Assembly: GCA_934504065.1 (NCBI GenBank)
Contig: CAKSVQ010000008.1
Span: forward strand, 1-40,297
Direction: 5' to 3'
DNA from: an uncultured Dysosmobacter sp.
GTDB lineage: Bacteria; Bacillota; Clostridia; Oscillospirales; Oscillospiraceae
DNA length: 40,297 nt
Positions within the stretch are counted from its first letter, which is position 1, and every line of letters starts with the position of its first letter. Shown piece by piece: positions 24,622 through 33,826 of the stretch. A program made the position numbers and the translations under genes. The notes under the pieces are model-generated. The model ran no database searches. It had not been told where the DNA came from and was given only the letters and a program-made list of their open reading frames with translations.

Positions 24622-25497
24622 GTGGAAAAGCCGATCATCGCCTTTTTGTATGACTTTGACAAGACGCTGTGCACCACGGACATGGAGGACTATACCTTCA
24701 TCCCCAGCCTTGGCATGACGCCAGCGGAGTTCTGGGCGAAGGCCAACCGTTTTGGCCACGCCAAGGGGATGGACGGCATCCTTGCCTATATGTTCACCAT
24801 GCTGCGGGAATCGGAGGCGCGGGGACGGCCCTTTACCCGGGAGAGCCTGCGCCGGATGGGGCAGGACATTGTGCTCTTTCCCGGCGTGCAGGACTGGTTT
24901 GGCCGCATCACCGCCTTTGGGGAAGACTTGGGGGTGGAGGTGGAGCACTATGTGATCTCCTCCGGCTTGCGGGAGATCATTGAGGGCTGCGGCATCAGCG
25001 GCGCGTTTCGGGAGATTTACGCCAGCGAGTTTTATTACGACGGACAGGGCCGCCCCGTCTGGCCCAAGCTGACCGTGAACTTCACCGCCAAGACCCAGTT
25101 CGTTTACCGTATCAACAAGGGCGTGCTGGATGTTTCTGACGATAAGACGCTCAACGATTCCATGCCGGACGACAGTAAGCGGGTGCCCTTCACCAACATG
25201 ATCTATATTGGCGACGGCCTTTCCGACGTGCCCTGCATGAAGATGATGCGGGCCTATGGCGGGCAGGCTATCGCCGTGTATCAGCAGGCCAACCGGGTGG
25301 GCGTGGAAGAGCTGCTGGCCAAGGGGCGGGTGGATTTTATCTTCCCTGCGGATTACAGCGAGGGCACCGCGCTGGACCTGACGGCCAAGAATATCATCCG
25401 CAAAATGGCCATTGCGGACCGCCTGTGGGAAGAGAACAGCCGCCAGCTCCGCTCTATCGGCGGCGACGTGCTGCCGGATCAGGTGGGACTTTTCTGA
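24622..25497 (+). CDS. HAD-superfamily hydrolase, phosphoserine-phosphatase-like
   Basis: A 291-residue protein. The HAD nucleophile motif is FLYDFDKTLCTT (Asp11, Asp13), and the late acidic motif is IYIGDGLSDVPCMKMM. The cap between them carries TPAEFWAKANRF, the C1-cap type of phosphoserine-phosphatase-like HADs. VISSGLREIIEG is motif 2. The substrate is unknown. I chose the GTG at 24622 because AGGAGG lies nine bases before it; the ATG at 24614 is in another frame. A palindrome that also contains the promoter of the next gene follows the stop within 13 bases. Confidence 0.88.
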   Translation: MEKPIIAFLYDFDKTLCTTDMEDYTFIPSLGMTPAEFWAKANRFGHAKGMDGILAYMFTMLRESEARGRPFTRESLRRMGQDIVLFPGVQDWFGRITAFGEDLGVEVEHYVISSGLREIIEGCGISGAFREIYASEFYYDGQGRPVWPKLTVNFTAKTQFVYRINKGVLDVSDDKTLNDSMPDDSKRVPFTNMIYIGDGLSDVPCMKMMRAYGGQAIAVYQQANRVGVEELLAKGRVDFIFPADYSEGTALDLTAKNIIRKMAIADRLWEENSRQLRSIGGDVLPDQVGLF

Positions 25498-25506
25498 AAA
25501 AAATGC

Positions 25507-25546
25507 TTTACACGCCGTATAGTTTTTGGTAAACTATACGGCGTGT
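25507..25546 (+). promoter_or_regulatory. Promoter embedded in a perfect 16-bp inverted repeat
   Basis: Arms 25510-25525 and 25531-25546 are perfect reverse complements, each 16 bases, separated by five bases. A promoter fits across them: -35 TTTACA (25507-25512), a 17-base spacer, and TAAACT (25530-25535). The repeat would be an ideal operator for the helix-turn-helix protein encoded just downstream. Read as RNA it could also be a terminator for the HAD gene, but no T-run follows it. Confidence 0.65.
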
Positions 25547-25572
25547 TATTGAATGAAAGGAAGAGAGAAAGA

Positions 25573-26256
25573 ATGGCTTCCACCTCTGAATTTTCCCGCA
25601 CCCTGTCCCTGCTGCGCAAGGAACGGGGCGTTTCCCAGCGGACGGCCGCCGGGGACCTTGGCATTTCCCAGGCACTGCTGAGTCACTATGAAAACGGCGT
25701 CCGGGAGCCGGGGCTGAGCTTTGTGGTCAAGGCCTGCGACTATTACCACGTGTCCGCCGATTTTATTCTGGGCAGGACCCTTTCCCGGGAGGGCAGCATG
25801 CTCACCTCAGAGGAAATTTTGAATGCCGCCGAGCCGGGCAACATTTTGCAGGGCAGTGTGTTGGCTACGCTGCAAAGCAAGCTGATCTCCGGCGCGGTGG
25901 GCGTGCTGTTCGGCCTTCTGGGCAAGCTGGGGGACCGGGCGGCCATCAACGCCGCTGCCGACTATCTGGGCGGCGGGGTCTATCAGCTCTACCGCCATTT
26001 TTACCGCTGTGCCGGGGCCAATGAGGACTATTTCGCGCTGGACAGCGGCGACTGCACCATGGATGTGGCCGAGGCCGACCGCAAGCTCTCCGAGGTGCGC
26101 TATGCCCACGCCCTGCGGGAGCGGGCGGAGAACAAGGACCCCTTTCCCGACCTTGCGCCGGAGGCCCTTACTGCCGCCTATCCCGGCCGCAGCCAGAGCC
26201 TAACGCAGGTGCTGAGCACGGCGGATTCCCGGATGAACGGCCTGACCCAGCGCTGA
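25573..26256 (+). CDS. XRE-family helix-turn-helix regulator
   Basis: A 227-residue protein. The N-terminal Cro/C1-type HTH is [62 protein letters not shown] (residues 6-68). The following 160 residues are an alpha-helical domain of unknown type, with a hydrophobic middle [34 protein letters not shown], and they match no sensor domain I know. ATG at 25573 follows AAAGGAAGAG. It is probably a DNA-binding autoregulator using the palindrome at 25510-25546. A hairpin spans its stop codon. Confidence 0.88.
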   Translation: MASTSEFSRTLSLLRKERGVSQRTAAGDLGISQALLSHYENGVREPGLSFVVKACDYYHVSADFILGRTLSREGSMLTSEEILNAAEPGNILQGSVLATLQSKLISGAVGVLFGLLGKLGDRAAINAAADYLGGGVYQLYRHFYRCAGANEDYFALDSGDCTMDVAEADRKLSEVRYAHALRERAENKDPFPDLAPEALTAAYPGRSQSLTQVLSTADSRMNGLTQR

Positions 26257-26264
26257 GCGCTGGG
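26246..26264 (+). other. Hairpin spanning the stop codon of the XRE gene
   Basis: CCCAGCGC (26246-26253) pairs with GCGCTGGG (26257-26264), and the TGA stop is the loop. No T-run follows, so it is not a clear terminator; it may protect the 3' end. The 90 bases from here to lepA hold another short GC hairpin (CCCGC/GCGGG, 26307-26320) and no gene. Confidence 0.4.
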
Positions 26265-26356
26265 CCGCGGGGCCAGAAGATCGAATCAATGCGCCATGCG
26301 GTGCGTCCCGCGTCTGCGGGGCGGCGCGTGGGCCTGCCTATGGAGGTTATAGCAAG

Positions 26357-28162
26357 ATGACAAAGCAATCCAATATCCGCAATTTTTCCATTATCGCGCA
26401 CATCGACCACGGCAAGTCCACGCTGGCGGACCGACTGCTGGAAAAGTGCGAGGCCGTCAGCCAGCGGCAGATGGAAAGTCAGCTGCTGGACAATATGGAC
26501 CTGGAGCGGGAACGGGGCATCACCATCAAGGCCCGCGCCGTCCGGCTGAACTACAAGGCACAGGACGGCGAGGTCTATGAGCTGAACCTCATCGACACGC
26601 CGGGCCATGTGGACTTTAACTATGAGGTGTCCCGGTCCCTTGCCGCCTGCGAGGGGGCGGTGCTGGTGGTGGATTCCACCCAGGGCGTGGAGGCTCAGAC
26701 ACTGGCCAACACCTATCTTGCCATGGAGCATGATCTGGAGATCCTGCCCGTGTTCAATAAGATCGACCTGCCCGCCGCCGACCCCTTGAAAGCAAAGCAT
26801 GAGGTGGAGGATATTATCGGCCTGCCCGCTATGGACGCGCCGGAAATTTCCGCGAAAATGGGCATCAATATTGACGCCGTGCTGGAGGATGTGGTGAAAA
26901 ACGTGCCCGCCCCCACCGGGGATATCAACGCCCCCCTCAAGGCGCTGATCTTTGACAGCCAGTATGACAGCTACCGGGGCGTCATCGTCTATATGCGGCT
27001 GATGGAGGGCTCGATCCGCACCGGACAGAGCGTGAAGCTGATGGCTACCGGGGCCACCTATCAGGTGGTGGAGTGCGGCCACCTGCTGCCGCTGGGACTG
27101 GAGCCCTGCAACGCGCTGGAGGCCGGAGAGGTGGGCTATTTTACCGCCTCCATCAAAAACGTGCAGGATACCCGGGTGGGCGACACCGTGACCGACGCGG
27201 CAAGGCCTACCGCCGAGGCCCTGCCCGGTTACCGCCCCGTGCAGCCCATGGTCTACTGCGGCATTTACACGGAGGACGGCAGCAAGTACCCCGACCTGCG
27301 GGATGCGCTGGAAAAGCTGCGGCTCAACGACGCCTCCCTAAGCTTCGAGCCGGAGTCCTCCGTGGCGCTGGGCTTTGGCTTCCGCTGCGGCTTTTTGGGA
27401 ATGCTCCACATGGAGGTCATTCAGGAGCGGCTGGAGCGGGAATTTGATCTGGATCTGGTTACCACGCTGCCCTCCGTCATTTACAACGTCTATAAGACCG
27501 ATGGCACGCTGGTGCGGGTGGACAATCCTCATAACTACCCTGACCCCGCGTCCATCGAGCGGGCGGAGGAGCCGTATGTCAAGGTCTCCATCATCTCGCC
27601 CAACGAATATGTGGGCAACATCATGCCCCTGTGCCAGACCCGCCGGGGCGAGTTCAAGGATATGCAGTATCTGGACACCAATCTGGTGGAAATGCATTAC
27701 CAGATGCCCTTGAACGAGATCATTTACGATTTCTTTGACACGCTGAAGGCCGCCACCCGGGGCTATGCCTCGCTGGACTATGAGCTTTCCGACTACCGTC
27801 CCAGCGAGCTGGTAAAGGTGGACCTTCTGCTCAACGGCGACAAGGTGGATGCCCTTAGCTTCATTGCCCACCGGGACAAGGCCTATCCCCGCGCCCGCAA
27901 GCTGTGCGAGAAGCTGAAAGAGAACATTCCCCGCCAGCTCTTTGAAATTCCCATTCAGGCGGCCATTGGCGGCCGGGTCATTGCCAGGGAGACCGTCAAG
28001 GCCATGCGCAAGGACGTGCTGGCAAAGTGCTACGGCGGCGACGTGACGCGGAAGAAGAAGCTGCTGGAAAAGCAGAAGGAGGGCAAGAAAAAGATGCGCT
28101 CCCTCGGCACGGTGCAGGTCCCTACGGAGGCATTTCTGGCCGTCCTCAAGCTGGACGAGTAA
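26357..28162 (+). CDS. lepA: Translation elongation factor 4 (LepA)
   Basis: A ribosome-associated GTPase that remodels or back-translocates ribosomes. The 601-residue product is of standard length. It has the GTPase motifs AHIDHGKST (residues 14-22), [15 protein letters not shown] and NKIDLP, the LepA-type beta-barrel and EF-G-like domains, and the conserved C-terminal LepA domain ([72 protein letters not shown]). ATG at 26357 follows TATGGAGGTTATAGCAAG. It is a monocistronic-looking gene with strong downstream hairpins. Confidence 0.98.
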   Translation: MTKQSNIRNFSIIAHIDHGKSTLADRLLEKCEAVSQRQMESQLLDNMDLERERGITIKARAVRLNYKAQDGEVYELNLIDTPGHVDFNYEVSRSLAACEGAVLVVDSTQGVEAQTLANTYLAMEHDLEILPVFNKIDLPAADPLKAKHEVEDIIGLPAMDAPEISAKMGINIDAVLEDVVKNVPAPTGDINAPLKALIFDSQYDSYRGVIVYMRLMEGSIRTGQSVKLMATGATYQVVECGHLLPLGLEPCNALEAGEVGYFTASIKNVQDTRVGDTVTDAARPTAEALPGYRPVQPMVYCGIYTEDGSKYPDLRDALEKLRLNDASLSFEPESSVALGFGFRCGFLGMLHMEVIQERLEREFDLDLVTTLPSVIYNVYKTDGTLVRVDNPHNYPDPASIERAEEPYVKVSIISPNEYVGNIMPLCQTRRGEFKDMQYLDTNLVEMHYQMPLNEIIYDFFDTLKAATRGYASLDYELSDYRPSELVKVDLLLNGDKVDALSFIAHRDKAYPRARKLCEKLKENIPRQLFEIPIQAAIGGRVIARETVKAMRKDVLAKCYGGDVTRKKKLLEKQKEGKKKMRSLGTVQVPTEAFLAVLKLDE

Positions 28163-28169
28163 GATATTT

Positions 28170-28196
28170 CGAACAAGTGGCACAGCCACTTGTTCG
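28170..28196 (+). repeat. Palindromic stem-loop after lepA (AAGTGGC-type element)
   Basis: CGAACAAGTGGC (28170-28181) pairs with GCCACTTGTTCG (28185-28196) around ACA. The core is the same CGAA-x-AAGTGGC that opens the stem after hfq at 21199-21210, so the two are probably members of one element family. Confidence 0.6.
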
Positions 28197-28205
28197 GCGG
28201 TTCGG

Positions 28206-28231
28206 GGCGGCGCGTAGCGCCGCCTTTTTTT
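28206..28231 (+). terminator. Intrinsic terminator of lepA
   Basis: GGCGGCGC (28206-28213) pairs with GCGCCGCC (28217-28224) around GTA, followed by seven T (28225-28231). Together with the preceding palindrome it forms a double stem after the gene. Confidence 0.92.
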
Positions 28232-28338
28232 GCGGGAGCAGGAGAGAAACAACGGAAAATAGGTCGACCTTCGCAAAAATGCACAAAAAGTATTACCTAT
28301 GGTGAGAGAAAGTTTACTGTATAAATTGCGGGGAAGCG

Positions 28339-28367
28339 TTGACTGTTGGGGGAAAAACCATCATAAT
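28339..28367 (+). promoter_or_regulatory. Promoter of carA-carB
   Basis: TTGACT (28339-28344), a 17-base spacer and CATAAT (28362-28367). Both boxes match the consensus at five of six positions. The predicted leader is only about 44 bases, so there is no room for a PyrR-type attenuator. Confidence 0.75.
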
Positions 28368-28417
28368 AACAGGGATAACGAAAAATGGGTAAATACGGGC
28401 AAAAGGCAGGAGGAAGT

Positions 28418-29482
28418 ATGAAAAAGGGCTATTTGGTGCTTCAGGACGGCCAGATTTTCGAGGGCGTCCGCTTTGGCGCAGACGCCGCTGCCGTGGGAGA
28501 GCTGGTGTTCACCACGGGTATGTGCGGCTATATCGAAACGCTGACCGATCCCAGCTATGCGGGGCAGATCGTCATGCAGACCTATCCGCTGATCGGCAAT
28601 TATGGCATCATTCGGGAGGATTTCGAGGGTGCTTGCTGCGTGAAGGGCTATGTGGTGCGGGAGGTGTGCGACGCACCCTCCAACTTCCGCACGGACTGCG
28701 ATCTGGACACCTATCTCAAAGAGCAGGGGGTGCCGGGGCTTTACGGCGTGGATACCCGGGAACTGACCCGTATCATCCGGGAGCACGGCGTGATGAACGC
28801 CACCATCTGCGACGAGGTGCCCGCCGACCTTACGGCGGTGAAGACCTACGCCGTCACGGGCGTGGTGGAGGCCGTTTCCTGCAAGGCTCCGTCCGTCCAC
28901 CCGGCGGAGGGGGAAGAGCGCTTCCATGTCTCCCTTCTTGACTACGGCGCTAAGCGCAACATCGTGCGGGAGCTGCAAAAGCGGGGATGCACCGTCACCG
29001 TGCTGCCTGCCGCCACGTCGGCGGAGGAGGTCCTTGCCGCCCATCCCGACGGCGTGATGCTCTCCAACGGCCCCGGCGACCCGGTGGAAAACGTCTATCA
29101 GATCGAGCAGATCAGAGCGCTTTTGGGCAAGGTGCCCATGTTCGGCATCTGCCTTGGCCACCAGCTCACGACGCTGGCCGCCGGGGGCAGGACCTATAAG
29201 CTCAAATACGGCCACCGGGGCGTGAACCAGCCCGTCCGGGACGTGGCGGGCACCCGTACCTACATCACCAGCCAGAACCACGGCTACGCGGTGGATTCCG
29301 ACACGGTGAAAATGGGCCGCATCAGCTTTGCCAACGCCAACGACGGCACCTGCGAGGGCATCGATTACCCGGAGCTGAAGGCCTTCACGGTGCAGTTCCA
29401 CCCGGAAGCCTGCACCGGGCCCAAGGATACTTCCTTCCTCTTCGACCGATTTATTGACCTGATGAAAGGCGGTGCACTGTAA
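28418..29482 (+). CDS. carA: Carbamoyl-phosphate synthase small chain
   Basis: Releases ammonia from glutamine and delivers it to CarB. The 354-residue product has the N-terminal CarA domain (KGYLVLQDGQIFEGVRFGADAAAVGELVF, GYIETLTDPSY) and the class I amidotransferase domain, with nucleophile Cys245 in MFGICLGHQ and catalytic His328-Pro-Glu330 in QFHPE. ATG at 28418 follows AGGAGG; an in-frame ATG at 28385 precedes that site. The stop TAA overlaps the ATG of carB by one base (TAATG), so the two chains are translationally coupled. Confidence 0.97.
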   Translation: MKKGYLVLQDGQIFEGVRFGADAAAVGELVFTTGMCGYIETLTDPSYAGQIVMQTYPLIGNYGIIREDFEGACCVKGYVVREVCDAPSNFRTDCDLDTYLKEQGVPGLYGVDTRELTRIIREHGVMNATICDEVPADLTAVKTYAVTGVVEAVSCKAPSVHPAEGEERFHVSLLDYGAKRNIVRELQKRGCTVTVLPAATSAEEVLAAHPDGVMLSNGPGDPVENVYQIEQIRALLGKVPMFGICLGHQLTTLAAGGRTYKLKYGHRGVNQPVRDVAGTRTYITSQNHGYAVDSDTVKMGRISFANANDGTCEGIDYPELKAFTVQFHPEACTGPKDTSFLFDRFIDLMKGGAL

Positions 29483-32400
29483 TGCCTCTGGATACTTCCA
29501 TTCGAAAAGTTCTTGTGATCGGCTCCGGCCCCATCGTCATCGGGCAGGCCGCCGAGTTTGACTATGCCGGAGCGCAGGCCTGCCGCATTCTGAAGGAGGC
29601 AGGGGTCAATGTGGTGCTGTGCAACTCCAACCCCGCCACCATCATGACCGATCAGGCCATGGCGGATGAAATTTATCTGGAGCCCCTGACCACGGAAACC
29701 ATCAAGCGCATCATCCTCAAGGAGCGGCCCGACTCCATTCTGGCGGGCCTTGGCGGCCAGACGGGCCTGACGCTGGCCATGCAGCTGGACAAAGAGGGTT
29801 TTTTGCAGGCGCAGGGCGTGCGGCTGCTGGGCACGGATGCCGCCGTGATCTCCCGGGCAGAGGACCGGGAGCTGTTTAAAGAGGCCATGGCGGAGATCGG
29901 CCAGCCTGTCATCGCCTCGGACATTGCCGAGACGGTGGAGGACGCCCTCAAGGTGGCCGGACGCATCGGCTATCCCGTCATTGTCCGCCCGGCCTTCACA
30001 CTGGGCGGCGCAGGCGGCGGCGCGGCCGCCAACGAGGCGGAGCTGCGCATCATCGCCCAGACGGGTCTGGACGCCTCGCCCATTACCCAGATTCTGGTGG
30101 AAAAGGCCATTTTCGGCTGGAAAGAGATCGAATTTGAGACTATGCGGGATGGCGTGGGCAACGTGATCGCCGTCTGCTCCATGGAAAATCTGGACCCCGT
30201 GGGCGTGCACACCGGCGACTCCATCGTGGTGGCCCCCACCCAGACGCTGGCGGACAAGGAATTCCAGATGCTGCGCAAGGCCTCGCTGGACATCATTGCC
30301 CACCTTGGCATCGTGGGCGGGTGCAACGTGCAGCTGGCCCTGAATCCGGACAGCTTTGAATACGCGGTCATCGAGGTCAACCCCCGCGTCAGCCGTTCCT
30401 CCGCGCTGGCCTCCAAGGCCACCGGCTACCCCATCGCCAAGATCACCACCAAGATCGCGCTGGGCTACACGCTGGACGAGATCAAAAACGACATCACGGG
30501 CAAGACCTGCGCCTGCTTCGAGCCGACGCTGGACTACATCGTGGTGAAAATGCCCAAGTGGCCCTTTGATAAATTTGCCGACGCTTCCCGCACGCTGGGT
30601 ACCCAGATGAAGGCCACGGGCGAGGTCATGTCCATCGCCCCCAACTTTGAAATGGCTCTGATGAAGGCTGTCCGCGGCGCGGAGGTGGGGCTGGACACCC
30701 TGAACCGCAAGGTGGACATGGAGGACACCGCCCCCATCTGGGAGCGGCTGCGCCGGGTGGATGACCATCGCATCTTCACCGTGTTCGAGGCGCTGAAATC
30801 CGGCATCTCCGTGGAGGAGATCCACAGCATCACCAAGATCGACCGCTGGTTCCTTCATAAGCTCAAGAAGATGGCGGCCTTTGAGCTGGACCTGCAAAGC
30901 GGCGGATTGACCGCTGAGCGCTATGAACTGGGCAAGCATATGGGCTATCCGGATGAGGCGCTGCTGCGCCTGTCCGGCGCGAAGAGCCTGCCCGGCCAGA
31001 GCAAGACCGCCGTTTATAAGATGGTGGATACCTGCGGCGCGGAGTTCGACGCCGAGACCCCCTATTTTTACTCTTCCTTTGACAAGTTCTGCGAATCCCG
31101 CACTTTCCCCCGCAGCGGCAAGCCTGTCATCATGGTGCTGGGCTCCGGCCCCATCCGCATCGGACAGGGCATTGAGTTCGACTATTCCTCCGTCCACTGC
31201 GTATGGACGCTGAAAGAACTGGGTTATGAGGTGGTCATTGTCAACAACAACCCGGAGACCGTCTCCACCGACTATGATACCGCCGACCGCCTGTATTTCG
31301 AGCCGCTGTACCCCGAGGATGTGATGCACATCATCGAGGTGGAAAAGCCCGTTGGGGTGGTGGTGGCTTTCGGCGGCCAGACGGCCATCAAGCTCACCAA
31401 ATTCCTGGACAGCCACGGCATTCCCATTCTGGGCACCTCTGCCGAGTCCATTGACATGGCCGAGGACCGGGAGCGGTTCGACGAGCTGCTGGAGCGCTTC
31501 CACATCAAGCGCCCCCGTGGCATGGGCATCACCGGGATGCAGGGCGCGCTGGACGCCGCCCATGAGCTGGGTTATCCCGTGCTGCTGCGGCCCTCTTATG
31601 TCATCGGCGGGCAGAACATGGTCATCGCCCACAACGACGAGGACGTGCGTACCTATATGGAGGTCATCCTCTCCGGCAAGATCGAAAACCCGGTGCTGGT
31701 GGACCAGTACCTCATGGGCAAGGAGCTGGAGGTGGACGTGATCTCCGACGGCAAGGATGTGCTCATCCCCGGCGTGATGCAGCACATTGAGCGTACCGGC
31801 GTGCACTCCGGCGATTCCATTGCCGTCTATCCTCACTTCTCCATCGGCGACAAGATGCTGCGCACCATTATCGACTGCTCGGAAAAGCTGGCGCTGAGCC
31901 TTGGCACCAAGGGTCTTATCAATATCCAGTACCTGATCTATCAGAACGACCTTTACGTTATCGAGGTCAACCCCCGGGCCTCCCGCACGGTGCCCTATAT
32001 TTCCAAGGTCACAGGCGTGCCCATGGTGGACCTCGCTACCCGGGTGATGGTGGGCCAGCCGCTGGCCTCTCTGGGCTATGGTACGGGCCTTTATAAGCAG
32101 CCGCCGTATGTTGCGGTGAAGGTGCCCGTATTCTCCTTTGAGAAGATCACCGACGCCAATGCGGCCCTCTCCCCGGAGATGAAGTCCACCGGAGAGGTGC
32201 TGGGCCTTGGCAAGAATATGCAGGAGGCGTTGTTCAAGGGTCTTGTTTCCGCCGGATACAAGGTGGAAAAGAGCGAGCACGCAGGCGTGCTGATCTCCGT
32301 GAACCGCCGGGACCAGCCGGAGATCGTCAACATCGCCCGCAAGCTGGATGAAATGGGCTATAAGCTCTACGCCACCGAGCGCACCGCGCAGGAGATCGAG

Positions 32401-33519
32401 CGGCTGGGCACGGACGTGGAGGTCGTGGGCAAGCTGGGGCAGGACAACCGGGTCTTCCAGCTGCTGGAGGAAGGCAAGATCGACTATGTCATCCTCACCG
32501 GGTCCACAGAGCCGGGCTATATCAAGGATTTCATCCACCTCAACCACCGCTGCGTCCAGTTGGGCATTCCCTGCCTGACCTCGCTGGACACGGCCAACGC
32601 CCTGACGGATATTCTGGCCTCCCGCTATAACCAGCACAACACGGAGCTCATCGACATCTGCCACCTGCGCACCCAGCGGCAGAAACTGAAGTTTGCCAAA
32701 ATGCAGACCTGCGGCAACGACTATATCTTCCTGGAGAACTTCCATGGGGAGATCACCTGCCCGGAGTCCCTGTGCGTCACCTTCTGCGATCGGCATTACG
32801 GCATCGGCGCGGACGGCATCGTGCTGATGGAGCACTCGGACAAGGCCGACGCGAAGATGCGGATGTTCAACGCCGACGGCTCCGAGGGCATGATGGCGGG
32901 CAACGCCCTGCGGTGCATGGGCAAGTACCTCTATGATAACGGCATCGTGCCCAAGGAGGAACTGCGTATTGAGACCGGAAAGGGCACCAAGACCGTCCAG
33001 CTTTACACCATGGGCGGCAAGGTCACCTCGGCCTGCGTGGACATGGGCTATGCCACGCTGGACACCGCCGCGCTGAAGTTTGCCATCCCGGAAAAGACGG
33101 TGGTGGACTATCCGGTGGTCATCGGCGGCCAACCCTTCAACATCACCTGCGTGGATATGGGCAACCCCCACTGCGTGGTGTTCTGCCCCCGGGTGGATGC
33201 GGTGGACATCGACTTCATCGGTCCCCGGTTTGAGCACGCGCCCTATTTCCCCCAGCGGATCAACACGGAGTTTATCCGGGTAGTAAATCCCAGCACCATC
33301 AAGATGCGCGTGTGGGAGCGGGGTAGCGGCGAGACCATGGCCTGCGGCACCGGCGCCTGCGCGGCGGTGGTGGCGGCAGTGGCCAACGGCCTTTGCGAAA
33401 AGGGCCGGGACGTGACCGTCCGGGTCAAGGGCGGTGACCTGATCGTCAACTATACCGACGAGCGGGTGACCCTCACCGGAGACGCCAAGCTGGTCTACAC
33501 GGGCGAAGCGGAGTACTAA
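29482..33519 (+). CDS. carB-dapF: Carbamoyl-phosphate synthase large chain fused to a diaminopimelate epimerase domain
   Basis: A single uninterrupted 1345-residue frame. Residues 1 to about 1068 are a complete CarB: two ATP-grasp halves, each opening with a GSGPI-x-IGQ segment (IGSGPIVIGQAAEFDYAGAQ and LGSGPIRIGQGIEFDYSS), and the MGS-like allosteric domain, with ANALTDILASRYNQHNTELIDI near its end. From Leu1069 (CTG at 32686, LKFAKMQTCGNDYIF) to the stop is a complete DapF of about 277 residues: RHYGIGADGI, FNADGSEG, GNPHCVVF and WERGSGETMACGTGAC. The first DapF catalytic cysteine is replaced by Ala1139 (GCG at 32896-32898, MMAGNALRC); the second, Cys1288, is kept. No stop, ATG with a ribosome site, or frameshift separates the parts. 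The CarB reaction is sure; epimerase activity is uncertain. Confidence 0.93.
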   Translation: MPLDTSIRKVLVIGSGPIVIGQAAEFDYAGAQACRILKEAGVNVVLCNSNPATIMTDQAMADEIYLEPLTTETIKRIILKERPDSILAGLGGQTGLTLAMQLDKEGFLQAQGVRLLGTDAAVISRAEDRELFKEAMAEIGQPVIASDIAETVEDALKVAGRIGYPVIVRPAFTLGGAGGGAAANEAELRIIAQTGLDASPITQILVEKAIFGWKEIEFETMRDGVGNVIAVCSMENLDPVGVHTGDSIVVAPTQTLADKEFQMLRKASLDIIAHLGIVGGCNVQLALNPDSFEYAVIEVNPRVSRSSALASKATGYPIAKITTKIALGYTLDEIKNDITGKTCACFEPTLDYIVVKMPKWPFDKFADASRTLGTQMKATGEVMSIAPNFEMALMKAVRGAEVGLDTLNRKVDMEDTAPIWERLRRVDDHRIFTVFEALKSGISVEEIHSITKIDRWFLHKLKKMAAFELDLQSGGLTAERYELGKHMGYPDEALLRLSGAKSLPGQSKTAVYKMVDTCGAEFDAETPYFYSSFDKFCESRTFPRSGKPVIMVLGSGPIRIGQGIEFDYSSVHCVWTLKELGYEVVIVNNNPETVSTDYDTADRLYFEPLYPEDVMHIIEVEKPVGVVVAFGGQTAIKLTKFLDSHGIPILGTSAESIDMAEDRERFDELLERFHIKRPRGMGITGMQGALDAAHELGYPVLLRPSYVIGGQNMVIAHNDEDVRTYMEVILSGKIENPVLVDQYLMGKELEVDVISDGKDVLIPGVMQHIERTGVHSGDSIAVYPHFSIGDKMLRTIIDCSEKLALSLGTKGLINIQYLIYQNDLYVIEVNPRASRTVPYISKVTGVPMVDLATRVMVGQPLASLGYGTGLYKQPPYVAVKVPVFSFEKITDANAALSPEMKSTGEVLGLGKNMQEALFKGLVSAGYKVEKSEHAGVLISVNRRDQPEIVNIARKLDEMGYKLYATERTAQEIERLGTDVEVVGKLGQDNRVFQLLEEGKIDYVILTGSTEPGYIKDFIHLNHRCVQLGIPCLTSLDTANALTDILASRYNQHNTELIDICHLRTQRQKLKFAKMQTCGNDYIFLENFHGEITCPESLCVTFCDRHYGIGADGIVLMEHSDKADAKMRMFNADGSEGMMAGNALRCMGKYLYDNGIVPKEELRIETGKGTKTVQLYTMGGKVTSACVDMGYATLDTAALKFAIPEKTVVDYPVVIGGQPFNITCVDMGNPHCVVFCPRVDAVDIDFIGPRFEHAPYFPQRINTEFIRVVNPSTIKMRVWERGSGETMACGTGACAAVVAAVANGLCEKGRDVTVRVKGGDLIVNYTDERVTLTGDAKLVYTGEAEY

Positions 33520-33639
33520 GGAACCTCCGCAGGCGGTTTGCCGTTTTTTGCGTCGGGTTTGCGTTGTGCAGCATTCGGACAGACGGCAAACGCCATTTGA
33601 CAGATTTTCCAAAAACAGAAGACGGTTTTGTGCGTTTTG

Positions 33640-33671
33640 ACCGCGGGCGGCGATTGCCGCCTGCGGTTTTT
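33640..33671 (+). terminator. Intrinsic terminator between carB-dapF and the next gene
   Basis: ACCGCGGGCGGC (33640-33651) pairs with GCCGCCTGCGGT (33656-33667), with one G-T pair and a GATT loop, then a T-run. The region 33520-33826 (about 300 bases) otherwise holds an A/T-rich stretch with the 12-bp palindrome GCAAAATTTTGC (33717-33728), the promoter noted next, and no gene I can support. Confidence 0.85.
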
Positions 33672-33758
33672 CGTGGGTGTGTAGCAAATTGTACAAAAGA
33701 ATTCCGCAAACCCATTGCAAAATTTTGCGAAAAATTTACGGAAAATTTGCGGGAAGCC

Positions 33759-33787
33759 TTTTCAACCCGATATACGTATGGTAAAAT
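33759..33787 (+). promoter_or_regulatory. Promoter of the FUSC-like gene
   Basis: TTTTCA (33759-33764), a 17-base spacer and TAAAAT (33782-33787, five of six matches). It lies 40 bases before the start codon, after the terminator, and downstream of the palindrome at 33717-33728, which could be an operator. Confidence 0.55.
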
Positions 33788-33826
33788 TTTTACATCAACT
33801 TTGCTGCGAGAAATGGGGAAAATACC

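Noticed and set aside
28385..28417. An upstream or extended start of carA at 28385
   Set aside because: It is in frame with carA but sits ahead of the AGGAGG site, and the added residues do not belong to the CarA family.
32680..32705. Separate dapF gene starting at ATG 32701
   Set aside because: The ATG falls inside the conserved first strand (KMQTCGND), there is no ribosome site, and the frame is shared with carB, so an independent gene is unlikely.
29365..33720. A 1451-codon open frame on the minus strand across the whole carB-dapF gene
   Set aside because: It is antisense to a clearly conserved gene, its translation is His/Gly/Asp-rich without a domain, and long antisense frames are expected in GC-rich coding DNA. 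The same reasoning removes the long minus-strand frames over pnp, miaB-mutS, mutL, lepA and leuC.
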